Shown here: positions 1 through 12,307 of the stretch, in pieces
Position numbering within the stretch: the stretch's first letter is position 1
Layout of the letters: each line of letters starts with the position of its first letter
DNA from: Bursaphelenchus xylophilus
Taxonomy: Eukaryota; Nematoda; Chromadorea; Rhabditida; Aphelenchoididae
DNA: 64,000 nucleotides
Direction of reading: 5' to 3'
Assembly: GCA_904066235.2 (NCBI GenBank)
Contig: CAJFCV020000001.1
Coordinates: forward strand, 5,394,001 to 5,458,000
Program-made: the position numbers and the translations under genes
The notes under the pieces: model-generated
The model's input: only the letters and a program-made list of their open reading frames with translations
Database searches by the model: none
Told to the model about the DNA's origin: nothing

Positions 1-3000
1 CAATCAAATTCACCAATGAACTCACCTCTCCCAGCACTTTTGGCAACCAATCATTGTAAGTGATATGCTGAAACATGGCCCCGATAATCTTCCTGGCCTC
101 ATGGTAGATCCGCTCTCCATTCCAATCCGGATTCATTTCGAGTAATTCCCCGGCAATTCGATTGTGCTCTCGGAACCAGATCGTGTGCATACTTGTCAGA
201 GCGATCTGAAAAATTATAGTAAAATTTGCCATGAATAATAAATTTTTTCCATGAAGAGTCGGTATATCCATAAATTAATAGCCAAAGAAAGTGTTGAAAT
301 ACCGTATTTGTCATTTTGAGGTTATTTCGGAGCAAAAATTGGCTTATAACAGAATGCCAAAAATGGCGGGAATCCCGATTTTCAAATGCTAAATGTCCAA
401 AAGCCCCTCTGAAGAGAGTTAGAAAACTATTTCAAGCCTAGAAATATGATTTGCGGTCATTTTCTTTTGAAAATCCACAAAATCTGAACTGTTATGTAAT
501 CCATGCCCACCTGCTCATTCGCTCTTCCATCGCCGGCCAAGAAGCATCTGATTGGATTATCCCGTGAGACGTTTCGCCGGCATTCCATTGCAGAGTCCTT
601 CTCAAACGGCATGTATGGCTTCTGGCTTGTGGAAACAATATCAAATCGCAGTAATCCGTGGTCTCCGAACAGATCGCGGAGATCCAAAGCATCCACTTCG
701 GTACTGCCATAAATTCCCGAGGCATCAATGAAACTTGTGATCTAAAGAGAGAATAATTTGATGGAGAGTATTGCTTACAATATTGGTTTGTTCTCTGAAG
801 GTGACTTGTCTGAAGATTGGGGAGGTCTCACCGGATCCACAAATGGCCGCGGATCGCTCAACTTCGATGCAGGGGAACTTTTCCTTTCTGAAAAATACAA
901 ATTAGACACTATCCTATTTGAGTTCAACAATAAATATTTAAAATTGTCTAAAAAAAATGATTCAGACAAAAAGAGATGATTTTTAGGAAATTTGGAAGTT
1001 TACTCCGCGTTGCGCAAAAAAATCGATAAAAAATTCGTGAAGGTGAAAATTTAGACTATTCCAAACAAGTTATTTAGAATTTGAAGCAAATCCGACTGTC
1101 CCGACCGATTTTACCGACCAAAATATATATTGTACTTACTGCCTCCTTGGGTCATCTTCGGGAAGGGGAATATTGAAGCATGGGTCGATATTCTCACAAG
1201 TCCGATTGCAAATCGCACCTCCCGAATAAGTCTGTCGAGCTAGCGCCGGCGCTTTGAAGGTGATATCGTGATCTAAAAAGACGTTACATCACTTCATATT
1301 ATTCATAATGGAGCTTGATGAAAAGTTACAAAAAAATTCCTTATATCCTAATTACTGTCCAAAAAAAAGTCCCCTTACCCAAGAATTGCCCCCATTGCAT
1401 CAACATTCCAGTGTATAAAGCATGCCGATCCACACTTTCAGCGCGAATGAGATGCTTCGAGACACTTCTCGCGTTCGGTTTTTTGTATCCAAAATACAAT
1501 TTATTGGGATTCCATCCAATTGGAGTGTTGAATCCGTTCTCATACATTGGCGGCAACAACCTTCGGAAGGGCATTTGACTCACTCCCCAAGTGGGGTGCT
1601 CAAAATTATTGCATTGTCCAGTATAAGATCGGTACTTTGAATGGAAACACATGTCATCGCAAGCATCCTTAAACTGCCCATTCATACATCCGGAGAGCTC
1701 CATCAAGGTCTGGATGTGAGTTACACTCAGGACCGATTCATACGACACATTTGTGGGGATATCCGTCGGCTTGAAAGCCAGACCTTGCTCCACGTGCTTC
1801 TCGATCAGCCTCAACGATTGCTCGTAAATCTCACGCGCTCTCGTCAACTCGACCGGTCGTTTGATGGCGAATGTGAAATGCCGCATCAACTGTTTCGGGT
1901 CGTTGATATTCGAACGCAAATCGCTTCGAGTCTTTTGTTCGGCTCTAAAGTTACAAAATTTATATGAAATCTCTGTTTTTAGATCATTTTTGATCGAATA
2001 GACAAACACTTACTCTTCAATATTGCTCTTGGCCTCTGAAACAATTGTTTCGAGCAATGCGCGATCAATGTTTTTGTCCACATAATCCAACTGAGACCAT
2101 TCGATGGTTAATTTGGCAGATGCTGTCATCGATCCCACAGCATTCCCGGCCATACAAGTGTAGGTGCCATGGTCAGCTCGACCAACAGCCGTGATCTTGA
2201 GCTCCGATCCATCTGGATTGGTCTGGAAAAGGGAAATTAGGAATGTATCAAGTGTTTCCCTCCAAACTAATATGTAAAGTCTCCCCCGCTTTAAAGTCAT
2301 CATGTAAATTTGCAAAACAAGTAAGAAACTGCTCTTACATGGCAAGCAATGCATGTAGCTAAAAAAATCATATGCTTGCTTCTCTTTGGAACAACTTTTC
2401 TCTTATGAGTCAACTCTTCCCCTCCTTACTTCGTAATGCCCCTTGAACAGTGGAATTTCGCTGCCCTCGAAGGACCAAGTAATAAACGGTTTTGGGTTGC
2501 CAGTAGCCTCACAAGTGAACCTCACGGTCTGTCCTGGTCTTGCTTTTTGATTCATGGGACCAGTGTGGATAACAGGGGGACTGGAACTGATGATTCCCAC
2601 TCTTCCGCGATGACTGACTGAGCCATATTGATTGTAGGCCGTGCATTCATACCTAAAATTATAAGCTTATAGTTTTTGACCCTTAAAAGTAAAATTATGA
2701 CATAAAATTTATATTATCCTTACTCTCCCACGTCATGTTCCAAAAATGGATAAACGTCGAGAGATTGGCCATTGTTTGTGATCTGATGCTTCCTCGAGGG
2801 ACTCAATCTCTTCCCATTAAAGGTCCAGAAGACGTTCGCCGGGGTTTCAGGACTCACTTCGCATGACAGTGAGGCCGTGGATCCTTCGCGGAAGCTCCTT
2901 TTTTGGAAGGATTGATAAGTAAATCGAGGCTTTCCATATTTACTCCGATTATGATCAGAAAGATGACGGGCTTGTCGAGACACTCCAATCACATAATCCA

Positions 3001-4937
3001 CGGCACATTCGAGTCTATGAAAGTGGAAATCGGGCTGATAAATGGCCAAGGATCCATTTTCAAGGAGTTCAAAGGCTCCGACAGTCGTTATGTCGAGATG
3101 ATGGCCGCTGAAATGAGGTGAAAATTACAGGAAGTCTCAAAAAAATAGATTACTATTCCAGCAAAATTCATTGTAAGATTATTAAAATTTTGGCATAAAA
3201 TCATCATGGAAAAAATGTAGATTAGATTAAGGTTCCTCTATACTTACTTGTACAAATAATGCGTTTTAATGGCCTTTTCATTCACATCGCAGTCCACAAT
3301 AAACCCATTTCCCACCTTTGTCGCCTCCACATCAAAACATTTGAGTTGTTCCTCGTCCAATAACCTCAAAGTCCCGCCTCTTTTATGCGCGGGATTATAA
3401 CATTTGGCCGGGGAATCTCCCTCAATGTCCTCCTTTTGATGTTTTAGGAATCTGGCGTTGGTCCTGGCACGACAATCACAATTCCACGGATTCTGTGACA
3501 AGTGGAGGATCTTTAGGTTCTCACAGTCTCTGAAGATCCTCTCAAAGTCCGCGTATTGGATATAATTATGTCCAATGTGGCACCTCTCGAGTCCAATCAA
3601 TCCCCGGAACGCGTCTTTGTTTATATGATGGAGTTTATTTCCATGCACATCGATCACTAAAAGGGCTCCGAATTGGTGAGAAGTGAGACGAGGAAGGTTG
3701 CGGAGTTGATTGCGGCCAAGGTAGAGACGTTGGAGAGACGGGAGATAGTCGAGAATGTCCTCATCCAGATGGGAAATCTGGTTATTACCCAGTAGTAAAG
3801 TCTCGAGTTGATTTAAACCTCGAAGATCCGACCGGCTGAGGCGACGGATCGAGTTGTAACGGAGATCAAGGATCTTTACGTCTCGAGGAAGGCCTGAAAC
3901 ACAAAATAAATAAACTTAAACGCTGCAAGAGGACCTTTTCAATATTATACTTCATACCAGGTGCCCAGATTTTTCAGTTTTCAAATGCGCCTAAAAATTA
4001 GTGGAAGCAGGCCCTTTCGGGGTGGGCCCTTTCGGGGTGGGCTTTTCGGGGTCGCCCTTCCGGGGTGAGCCCTTTCGGGGTGGGGCCTTCCGGGGTGGGC
4101 CCTTTCGGGGTCAAGGCAAATACTGGGGTTTCCGGGTCCCGGAGCATAAATAATTTTATTTTTTTGAAACTACTGATTAATTTTATGACGTAATCTTGTA
4201 AAATTTTTGAAAAAAAATGATAAAACAAACACCGAGATTGAAAATGTTAAAAATGACATTTGATAAAAGTTTCCTTGTATGCATGTTAAAAAGTTAAATT
4301 CTTTGAACGCCAGATTCGGCGCAATGCAATCAAGAATTTCTGCAATAAAAATATTGTATCTTTAATTTTGAAAAAATCTCAAAAAATGAATGTGATTTTC
4401 GAATTCAGCGCCGTTGACACACCCCACGAGTCGGTTGTTTCCAACTTTTATCAAATGTCATTTTTAACATTTTCAATCTCGGTGTTTGTTTTATCATTTT
4501 TTTTTCAAAAATTTTACAAGATTACGTCATAAAATTAATCAGTAGTTTAAAAAAATATAATTATTTCTGCTCCGGGACCCGGGAACCCCAGTATTTGCCT
4601 TGACCCCGAAAGGGCCCACCCCGGAAGGCCCCACCCCGAAAGGGCTCACCCCGGAAGGGCGACCCCGAAAAGCCCACCCCGAAAGGGCCCACCCCGAAAG
4701 GGCAGTAACCCAAAATTAGTATCTCAAGTCTTAACACAGTCGAATTTTAGATCCAAGACTTCACTTACCACTGGGGAAATAGCCGAGTCCCCTTCGCTGA
4801 CAGTCCACCTTCTTCAACTCATTGTCACATTCACAATTCTTCGGACAATCAAAAACTCCATGCAGATTGTGGGACAATATGGAGCTTGTCACAGTCACGA
4901 TTAACGCGGTTATCAGGAGAAATAACCGCAAATTCAT
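1..4937 (-). CDS. Peroxidasin (LRR / two Ig / heme peroxidase), 3' part outside window
   Basis: Secreted extracellular-matrix heme peroxidase; in animals peroxidasin makes sulfilimine cross-links in collagen IV. Exons in transcription order: 4937-4769, 3893-3248, 3107-2724, 2652-2430, 2222-2014, 1944-1379, 1272-1140, 887-779, 741-511, 205-26; all phases agree. Order seen: signal peptide ([16 protein letters not shown]), Cys-rich LRR cap (CPKNCECD), about five leucine-rich repeats, LRR C-cap (NPWNCDC), two Ig domains (CEVSPETP...[10 protein letters not shown] and [11 protein letters not shown]...YTCMAGNA), then the peroxidase start ([17 protein letters not shown]). Distal heme residues are present: FLDHDITF, the Arg/Glu of GDGRANEQ, and REHNRIA. 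The proximal His and anything beyond lie left of base 1. Two Ig domains instead of the vertebrate four matches what I recall of nematode PXN-1/PXN-2; which paralog this is cannot be told. The 875-bp first intron carries a foldback transposon. Confidence 0.95.
4003..4711. mobile_element. Foldback (hairpin) transposon, copy 1, with 9-bp target duplication
   Basis: Two inverted arms (about 4003-4275 and 4445-4711) enclose a spacer of about 170 bp. The outer third of each arm is a degenerate GC-rich array of the unit GGGCCCTTTCGGGGTG, very unlike the AT-rich surroundings. The element is bordered by the perfect direct repeat AAAATTAGT at 3994-4002 and 4712-4720. No transposase is encoded, so it is non-autonomous. 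It lies in intron 1 of the peroxidasin gene. A 9-bp duplication with long arms suggests a Mutator-like (MULE) origin, which is inference. Confidence 0.85.
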
Positions 4938-7687
4938 CGCTGAAAAAAGAAAGTCATCGAAGAAGGGATCGACGCCGATTAAAAGGTCAAAAATCTCATT
5001 TCGGGAACGATTTTAATTGGGGATATCGATGTTTCATTGATGGAAGACATCGATGAGAAAAAACGGGGTAAAATGTAGTGTTAAAATTGAAGGATAGAGA
5101 ATTTGTGGGATAAAATTATATTACACTAGGAAAAAATGACAAAATTGGAAGAAACTTTGATTTTTATAACTTCAAAAAGCCACAAAATTTAGATATACAA
5201 TTTTTAGAAGATGCTTACTATATATACTGCATAATAATGAAGCTCCGCCCCAGAAATCTACAGTAATCACCATCGAATTTCCCTCAAATCTCTGCCTTAT
5301 CCATTTATTTGATGAATTCTTCCAAAAAAACTGTCGCTCAAACTATTTATTTAAGACAAGGCTATTCAACAGCCTGAACGACGGGCCAAGAGTATTAAAA
5401 CGAAATTATAATTGACACCCCCCGTCAATTACAAAGGGATAACTGAAATCCGATTGTCACTCATAAACTGAATGACGGCAAAAGGGCGAGAATAAGTGTA
5501 AGATCTGGAGCGGCGATCAATCTCTGACCTCAACTGACCTTTTCGGACGTCGCTGCTACTTTTTTACTTTTGTTTCCTTTTCACGTAAATTGACCTTTGC
5601 GACGTGAAAGTGTCTGGAACTGATGGAAAGAGAAGGTCGTGGGGAGAATAGCGAGGTCAAAGTATGCAATTTATTAGCAAAAAGTCTGTAAAAACATTCT
5701 TGATAATCATAAAATCATTGATGAGAAATAAATTTTGACAAAGCAAACAGAGCAGACACAAAGATATTGTTATTTATCGCGGAAGTTAGGTCCCTTTTAT
5801 AACTCTTTTGAAGGCCGAAAGGCCCTTCCATCTGGCAGTTTCCAAACCCAGAGTAATATCGCGCAACTCAATCTGAGACGAGAGATGGGCCTGGCTGATA
5901 AATCGCTTTAATTTTCGGTTTGAAGCAAATTTTGTTTGAAAAAAGTTGATTAAACCAAGATTTTTAAAAATGATTACAATGACTGTCTGAGTACAGTAAT
6001 CATCACAAAATTAATTTAAACTAAGAATCTAATCTCTCCACTTCATACAAAGACCAAGTGCATTACCATGCTCATTTTCTTCGGCCCTTCCCAGCCCGTT
6101 CTTTTTGCCATATTTTACTGAAAAATATTGGAAAAGAAATGTCAAGAAGAACATCATGTTCACAACAGCGTCTATAAAAAACGGTTTTATAGATATCGTA
6201 GTGAAAAACAAAGGGACGAACAAGATGGTTGAAGGGTCTTGACCCTCAGGGCATTCGCAAAAGGAGTTGAGTCATTTTCGGGGGAAAATATACGAGAAAC
6301 GGCTGGTTTTTACGGCGATTTGAAGAAATGATGACCAGAGAAATGAGGCTGAGTTGGGAAATTAAGCATACGATATGAGGAATTTGAGGAAAATCTAAAA
6401 TACGACGCGTAAATGTTTCAAAAATGAATTTTTTGAAAAAATTTTTATTTTACTCGAACTCTATTAGCCCTCATGGTCAAAAATCCTCAGTTTTACCGCC
6501 CAGTCATCTCCGGAAACCCCCAAAAACGCGAAATCTGCCAGTAACAGCCATCAATTTGCACGACCTGCTCAAAAAAAGTGGGTTTCTCACTAAACTTTTG
6601 TAGGTTTTAATGTCAGAAACGCCTTCCTGCTTCCAACTCCACCATCGAGAACGTCGGAATGATGGAACGCCGAAAAAGAAAAGGCTAGAGGTGAAGGGAA
6701 AAGTGCGAAATAAGGGATACGACGATAATAAGGGAGAAAAAGCGACAAGTAAATAGATCGACGCTGATCCGCGCTGCTAGGAAAAGCATGGCTAAGAATG
6801 ATCTTTGGTCACATTTAGTGGGATGGTCAGTAAAAATAAGGGGATGGATGTTGATTTAGAGATCAAAAATTGTTTTTGAGAGGGGTGTTGTGGCCAAAAC
6901 ATCTGGCCAAACATATGCATCATTATGTGATGTTACGTTAAGGGAGGTAAAATGGACAAAACGGAGGGATGGACGTTTGTTTTGAGGTCTAAAAATTAAT
7001 ATTTTCCTTTCAACCAAAAAATTTTGTTGGAAGAATTCATAAGCACTGCCAAAAATTCCAAAAAAATTTTCGAAAGCAAAAACTACGTTTCAGAATACAA
7101 ATTTTTCATTGATCATTGCAAAAAGCCATACGGAAACAGCTGATATAAAAATGCTTTCTCAGGAATTTAGGTGATAAATACAGTAAGCCTGTTGTTTGGG
7201 AAACGTTTCATAATCAGTAAAAACTGCAGAGTCAGCAGTAATGTGGCTCGTAAACAGAAGAGTCTGCCAAAAAAGATCAAACAAGAAATTCTGAAAAGTC
7301 TGGAACAAACAACCGGCTTCATTTCGCACAATTTTTTGGCGATGACTCAAGAGGGAAGCCGCTTTTCTACCCGCCCTCTCACGCGGCCATAAATTGTAAA
7401 ACTTTAAAGGGGAAACCGCCCAAATTGGCCATTAATTAATGACTTTCCGAGAAATCGAAAAAAGAAATTAATTAATCGACGATTGGTTTGCAAAGTGGAG
7501 AATAAACAATCACAAAAATAGATCTTACTCTTGCTGACTCTTGTTGCGAAAAATAAATTTATATTGCCCTGAGTTTTTGTAAATACGATGTGGAGTTTTG
7601 GATTTTGTAAAAGTAAAAAAAAATTTGATGAGATAAAATAAACTCAGCGGACTACTGTTTATTACAAAGACTGTCCAATCAGAAATA
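4938..7687. other. Intergenic, no gene seen
   Basis: Upstream region of peroxidasin and downstream region of the membrane-protein gene that ends at 7688. Only short random ORFs with no family resemblance or splice logic. It presumably holds the peroxidasin promoter. One copy of the word CTAAAATACG is at 6395. Confidence 0.6.
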
Positions 7688-10196
7688 TTATTTCCTCTCT
7701 CCCTCCTCGTCGATCTTCTTGAATGTCCTGGCATATCTCTTTTTTAGGCCATGGATCAAATTGCAGCGTTGTTTTTTGGGCGCCTGAAAATTCAAATATC
7801 AAAAAAAATTTTCTTATTGTTAGAGATCTTAGAGACCAGAAAAAAAGTCGCAAATTAAAATTTTTTTTGCACTCTCCCAAAAAATAACGCCCTAAATTAC
7901 GTGTAATATGAAGCCCCTTACCGTCTCCGGTTTTCTCCGTATGCTTTTCCTCATACTGTTCTGCCTCTCTTTCTTGTTTTTCTTCTTTAATTTCTTGGCT
8001 TTCCGGTTATCTTTATGGTTAATTTCCTCTTCCGAGACCTCTGAATATTGGCTGTAAACACTTCGTTTCTGGGGTACTGGTGGTGCCACATCCACAGGTC
8101 TCTCTTCATCCTTTTTATCGTCCTTTTGCGGCTGTTCAGAGCTCTTCTGAATTTCATTTTTTACCGTGATTTGGGGTTCAATTGGCTCTTCAATTTTTGG
8201 TATTCCCGGTTCCATTTTTTGATTTTCCATGCCGTCAGGGGTTACAGAGTACGCGACTTCAAATTCGTTTTCGTTTTCTTCGGGTGTTACTGTAAGATGA
8301 CTTCCTTTTTCGGCCTCTTCCGCTCTTTTTCTATCAATTATCTTCCATATTTTAGCCTTAGGGCCCTCATCTTCTTTGCCTCCGGGCATTTTCACAATGA
8401 TCTCGTCCTCCCCATCAATTGAATTCTGCCTTTTACTCGATCCTTGCAATTCAGATATTCCATAGACATCTCTCAGCTCCAAAACCACCGAATTCTTGTG
8501 CGTAATGGGTGTTACAGTAACCGGGTCGATTACTGTAATGTCATTGGGGTCTATTCGACTCGGCCGTGGCTGATCCGAGTCCCGGGATCGGTTGAAACTG
8601 GGCTGAAGAGAAATGTGCCGTAAAACTCGCTGGGATTACTGTAGATTACTGTAACGCTTACCTCGCGCGCGATGAAGTCCTCCTTTTGTCGTTTTAGAGC
8701 CTTTTGACGGAGATAAACACAGATGGACAAGGTTAGGCTGAAAGAAAATTTAGTTAACATAAGGTTTTTGTAAATTACATTACTAAGAACTCGAATTTTA
8801 ATTTTGAAATTTTTTGATGACTAAAATAAATAAAGTAACATAACTTACACCAGCAATATCAAGATGAGTGTCAGCAACAGCCTGAAGAAGTGATCCGCCA
8901 AGAAGTCGAAGAAAGTGTAAACCAAAGAAATTTTTTTGTCCTAAAACAACAAAACAAATCAATTTGAATAAAATTAATGTAGATTATAATCAATAAGATC
9001 TTACAAAAACAAGCTTCAAGTTGCATTTGGAGCTCTTGAACTCGACTTTGACCGTAATCTTCTGATCCTTGGGCTTTTTCCCGGCCAAACAAGACAAAGA
9101 AAAGAATCTTTCATCAAATTTGAGTTTAGATCCATCAAAAGAGATGTGAATCTGCGATAGTTTTGGGAGTCTGAATCTGAATATGTCTGGAAAATAAGAG
9201 TTTAGTCGTCCGTATGAGATCTTATTTTACCTTCATCATCCATAATTTCGGTTACATTTTCCTGCCCAATATGCAATTTTGCATGATATATCTGACAACC
9301 ATCATAGATCATTTTAACTCTGAAGAAAACGAAAACGGCGTATAAAAATTGAAACAATTGATAAAGCAGTCTTGTAATTACATACTCGGGAACATTACTT
9401 GAATCACAAACCGATCCATTTTCTATGTTTTGAATAAATTTTACGTCATCAAGCTTTGTGGCTGACAATTTTAGGTCAACGGACGGGCAATCACGACTAG
9501 TGACGATTCTAAACATATTTTTATTAATCACAAATGGCTCTGTAAGGTAAATTATTTTGGTTCAGAGACTTTTTGGATTTACAGTGTGTCTTTCAATAAT
9601 TTTTTGACGAAAAAATTGCCAAAAACTGGTCATTCGACGCCTCATGAAGGATAAACGATGGAAAAGCCGTGTTTTACAACTAAAAATTCCACTGAAGTCA
9701 AAAAAAAACATTAATTTTTACTATCGTGTCGTTTACTTTTTAAATTCCAAAAGATTGCGACATACTTTGTAAGAATTGCGAAATTCAGACGTGCGTATTT
9801 TACATCACTGAACCGAAAAGCCTAATCCAAAGTTTCAGCGAAATTGATTTGACTTTGACAGAACTGCCAGTCCAAACAAGAAGGCAGCTTCTAGCCCATC
9901 GTATATTTAAAATAATTGAATTTCTTATCGGTTATCAGCCATTTAGCGATGCAAAATTATGTTGTTTTACTAACTTTTTCGTTGTAAAATACGGTTTTTA
10001 TTCAGGGTTTTTTATTATGTCAGCAATAAATTACATATTTTTTGTCACTAAAGTAGCTCTGTAATCATATGTGTACCCAAAAACAACCTTTTTTCAATCG
10101 ATATTCCCCAACTTACAGTGGACTCTCGCTAAAAATACACTTCTCCGCCAGCGATATTCGAATAAATAACAATCCGAGCAAAACTCGCAAAAACAT
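7688..10196 (-). CDS. Unrecognised secreted/type I single-pass membrane protein, 472 aa
   Basis: Exons: 10196-10117, 9508-9386, 9319-9231, 9186-9005, 8940-8849, 8737-8662, 8602-7922, 7783-7688; total 1419 nt with all phases closing. Residues 1-17 are a signal peptide (MFLRVLLGLLFIRISLA). An ectodomain of about 160 residues has scattered Cys (RDCPSVDL, VCDSSN, DGCQIYH, LSCLAGK, SSKCNLK). A membrane helix (FFRLLLTLILILLVLTLSIC) follows, then a basic juxtamembrane stretch (LRQKALKRQKEDF). The cytoplasmic tail of about 270 residues is acidic and Lys-rich, probably disordered, with two basic clusters near the end. The overall plan is that of a small receptor or adhesion protein, but I recognise no family and no catalytic motif. 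It may be nematode-specific. Confidence 0.8.
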
Positions 10197-10782
10197 CGGG
10201 AAAGGTGTAGAAACGCCAGTGGAATGTAAATGAAAACCCCTGCGGTCTTATCGCGATCCCTGTCCGTAAAACATAAAGACCCAATTTGGAATAAATTATC
10301 TTGGCCAGGACATTTTATGGGCCCCGATCGAGTCCTCCTTTTTTTATTTAACGGTTTTGAGAATGGAAACAGAACACACGCCCATCAAAGCACTGTGGGG
10401 GTGTAATGAGGTATAATCAATGTAATTTTGCGTTCGGAATCGACGAAAGGAATTATCAGATCAACATGTGACGTGAGTAAAAAGAAGTGTAATTCTATGA
10501 ATATTTTGGAATACTCTGCAGAAAAACGAATTTGCACATCTCTGGCAGAGCTTTGGAAGTCATCGCGACTGTGAACGTCCCGTCTCCCGACTGGATCAGG
10601 ATCAGGGAAAATCTCAGCGAACACTTGGCCCAAAAGGGAACAGTTGACTCATCTTGTCAAGTTTTCATCAAAATTCTGGAAGGTTGTAGCTCTTTGTTGC
10701 ATCGAAGTAGTCGTTGTGCAGTGTTCTGCGTATAACTTTATTCCCATCTAATCCACCTAGTGTCTTCATCTTTATACTCACC
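10197..10782. promoter_or_regulatory. Divergent promoter interval
   Basis: The 586 bp between two oppositely oriented start codons (10196 on -, 10783 on +). It must contain both 5' regions unless first exons were missed. No clear TATA box or other named site was identified, so the call rests on geometry alone. Confidence 0.35.
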
Positions 10783-11903
10783 ATGGGAACTCGAGGATCC
10801 ATGTTTAGCGCTTCAATGGTAAAATCTTGCGTAGTTTTGATGCAAGAAAGTGTAATCAAGTGTCTTATTCAATTCTGCCTTCTTTATTTTATACTTTCTC
10901 TTGTTTCAGCCGACCCGCTCTTCTCTGAAGGTCACCAACACCCTTCAAGAAAGGGTTCGTCGATGCACAACCATTGATGGAATCCTCAACGTGCTCAACG
11001 TTCGCCACCAAGGTGGTGAAGAGTCGACGGAGGCCTTGAAGATGCTTACACCCAGGGAATTCTTCCACTTGACCGTGATGGATCTCCGAGAGCTCGAGTT
11101 TTCAGATCAGGACATCGACAAGATTATGAAGGCAACTACGGATACCTCACAGAAGGTAAGATTTTATATGTTGTGTTATGATTGTTAGGTCTCTATTGAG
11201 ATTAAAATTTTTTTTTCTCTGTTCGGCTGAAATTGGGCATTTGATATCAGGTGCAATATAATTATGTTTTGTCCAGAAATTGCGATGTTTTGATTGGAAG
11301 GTTTATGCAACAGAGACGTTGAATACTACGTATCATTTTGTAATTCCTAACGTCTGCTTTGTTTTTCACAACGTGGCACTTCTACCTAAAACAATATAAA
11401 AACTGAAGTTGCTCTCGTTTTCTGTTAATATGGTTGTTGCCTACATGATTGTGTTTCAGCCGAAGCTGGCTGTTTATCCTCAACGACGTCTCAGTTTCGC
11501 GGATTCGCTGACCGTACATCAGATCTCTCCCAATGCCTCTTCCAATTCCTTTTCCTCCTCCAGTTTCAGCAACAGTACCGCTAGCTTTGAGAGTAGCCGG
11601 CCCAGTATGATGGCTGGAACTCCGATTAGAAGGAATTCAAAGGAGGACAAGTTGGTGAGTCTTCTTTTTTGATTTTTGTGATATTCAATATCATGAAAAC
11701 AATTATTTTTGCATTTTTAGCCCGAAAATTCGACTCCAAAGGCCACAATCCAGAATCTTATCAAATTTTTCAACAATCCGGACTCCAAGCCCTGCTATCC
11801 AACGAATCCGCCAATCAAAGCGCGTCCCAAATTCCGTTCCGAGTCCTTTTCTCACACTCATTATGGTGGCGCTGGCTGGAAAGATGATGACGATTCTTCT
11901 TGA
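10783..11903 (+). CDS. Unrecognised Ser-rich protein, 219 aa
   Basis: Exons 10783-10818, 10910-11155, 11460-11654, 11721-11903 (660 nt, phase 0 at every junction). The N-terminal half contains a compact, probably helical segment (LQERVRRCTTIDGILNVLNV, then LTPREFFHLTVMDLRELEF). The middle is a low-complexity Ser/Asn stretch (SSNSFSSSSFSNSTASFESS) followed by basic RRNSKEDK. The C-terminus is acidic (GWKDDDDSS). No signal peptide or membrane segment, so likely intracellular. I do not recognise the family. Canonical GTAAG/GTGAG donors and TTTCAG/TTTTAG acceptors make the gene itself convincing. An earlier start or extra 5' exon is possible because exon 1 has only 12 codons. Confidence 0.75.
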
Positions 11904-12307
11904 TCCAATTTACATTCCATATCATTTCATAGCTTCGTATTTAGACTATTTCGTAACCTCATTTGTCTGTGTCATAAATGTATAAGATTTTTTATCAGTT
12001 TATATTACGCTTCACATCGAACGCGAAAACATTTATTCGACAACAAGGAGGTTAAAAGCGACAAAATAATAAGTTAATTTACAGTTAAAATAACAGACCG
12101 GCGGTTAGTTTGTGGAAGAGAAATGTAAGGCAACATTAACATTGGCGATAAAAAAAGACCCGCAAAATACAGTAACCCATACATGAGTGACCAGAATGAA
12201 ACCAAAATGTCATTGATATTTACAATAGACTACAGTAATTAATGCTAATTAAGTATAGATTGGTTACCATGAAAAAGATATGAGACGAATACCCTCGGAA
12301 GCGCAGG
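11904..12307. other. Convergent 3' region, no gene seen
   Basis: The 404 bp between the stop codon at 11903 (+) and the MCTP stop at 12308 (-), presumably holding both 3' UTRs. AT-rich; no ORF or hairpin of note. Confidence 0.5.

Noticed and set aside
4003..4140. Regular GC-rich direct repeats that look CRISPR-like
   Set aside because: Units are adjacent and degenerate without unique spacers, and they form the arms of an inverted-repeat transposon in a eukaryote.
8048..8422. 124-codon plus-strand ORF
   Set aside because: Antisense to the large tail exon of the membrane protein gene; Phe-rich because the coding strand is Lys/Glu-rich.
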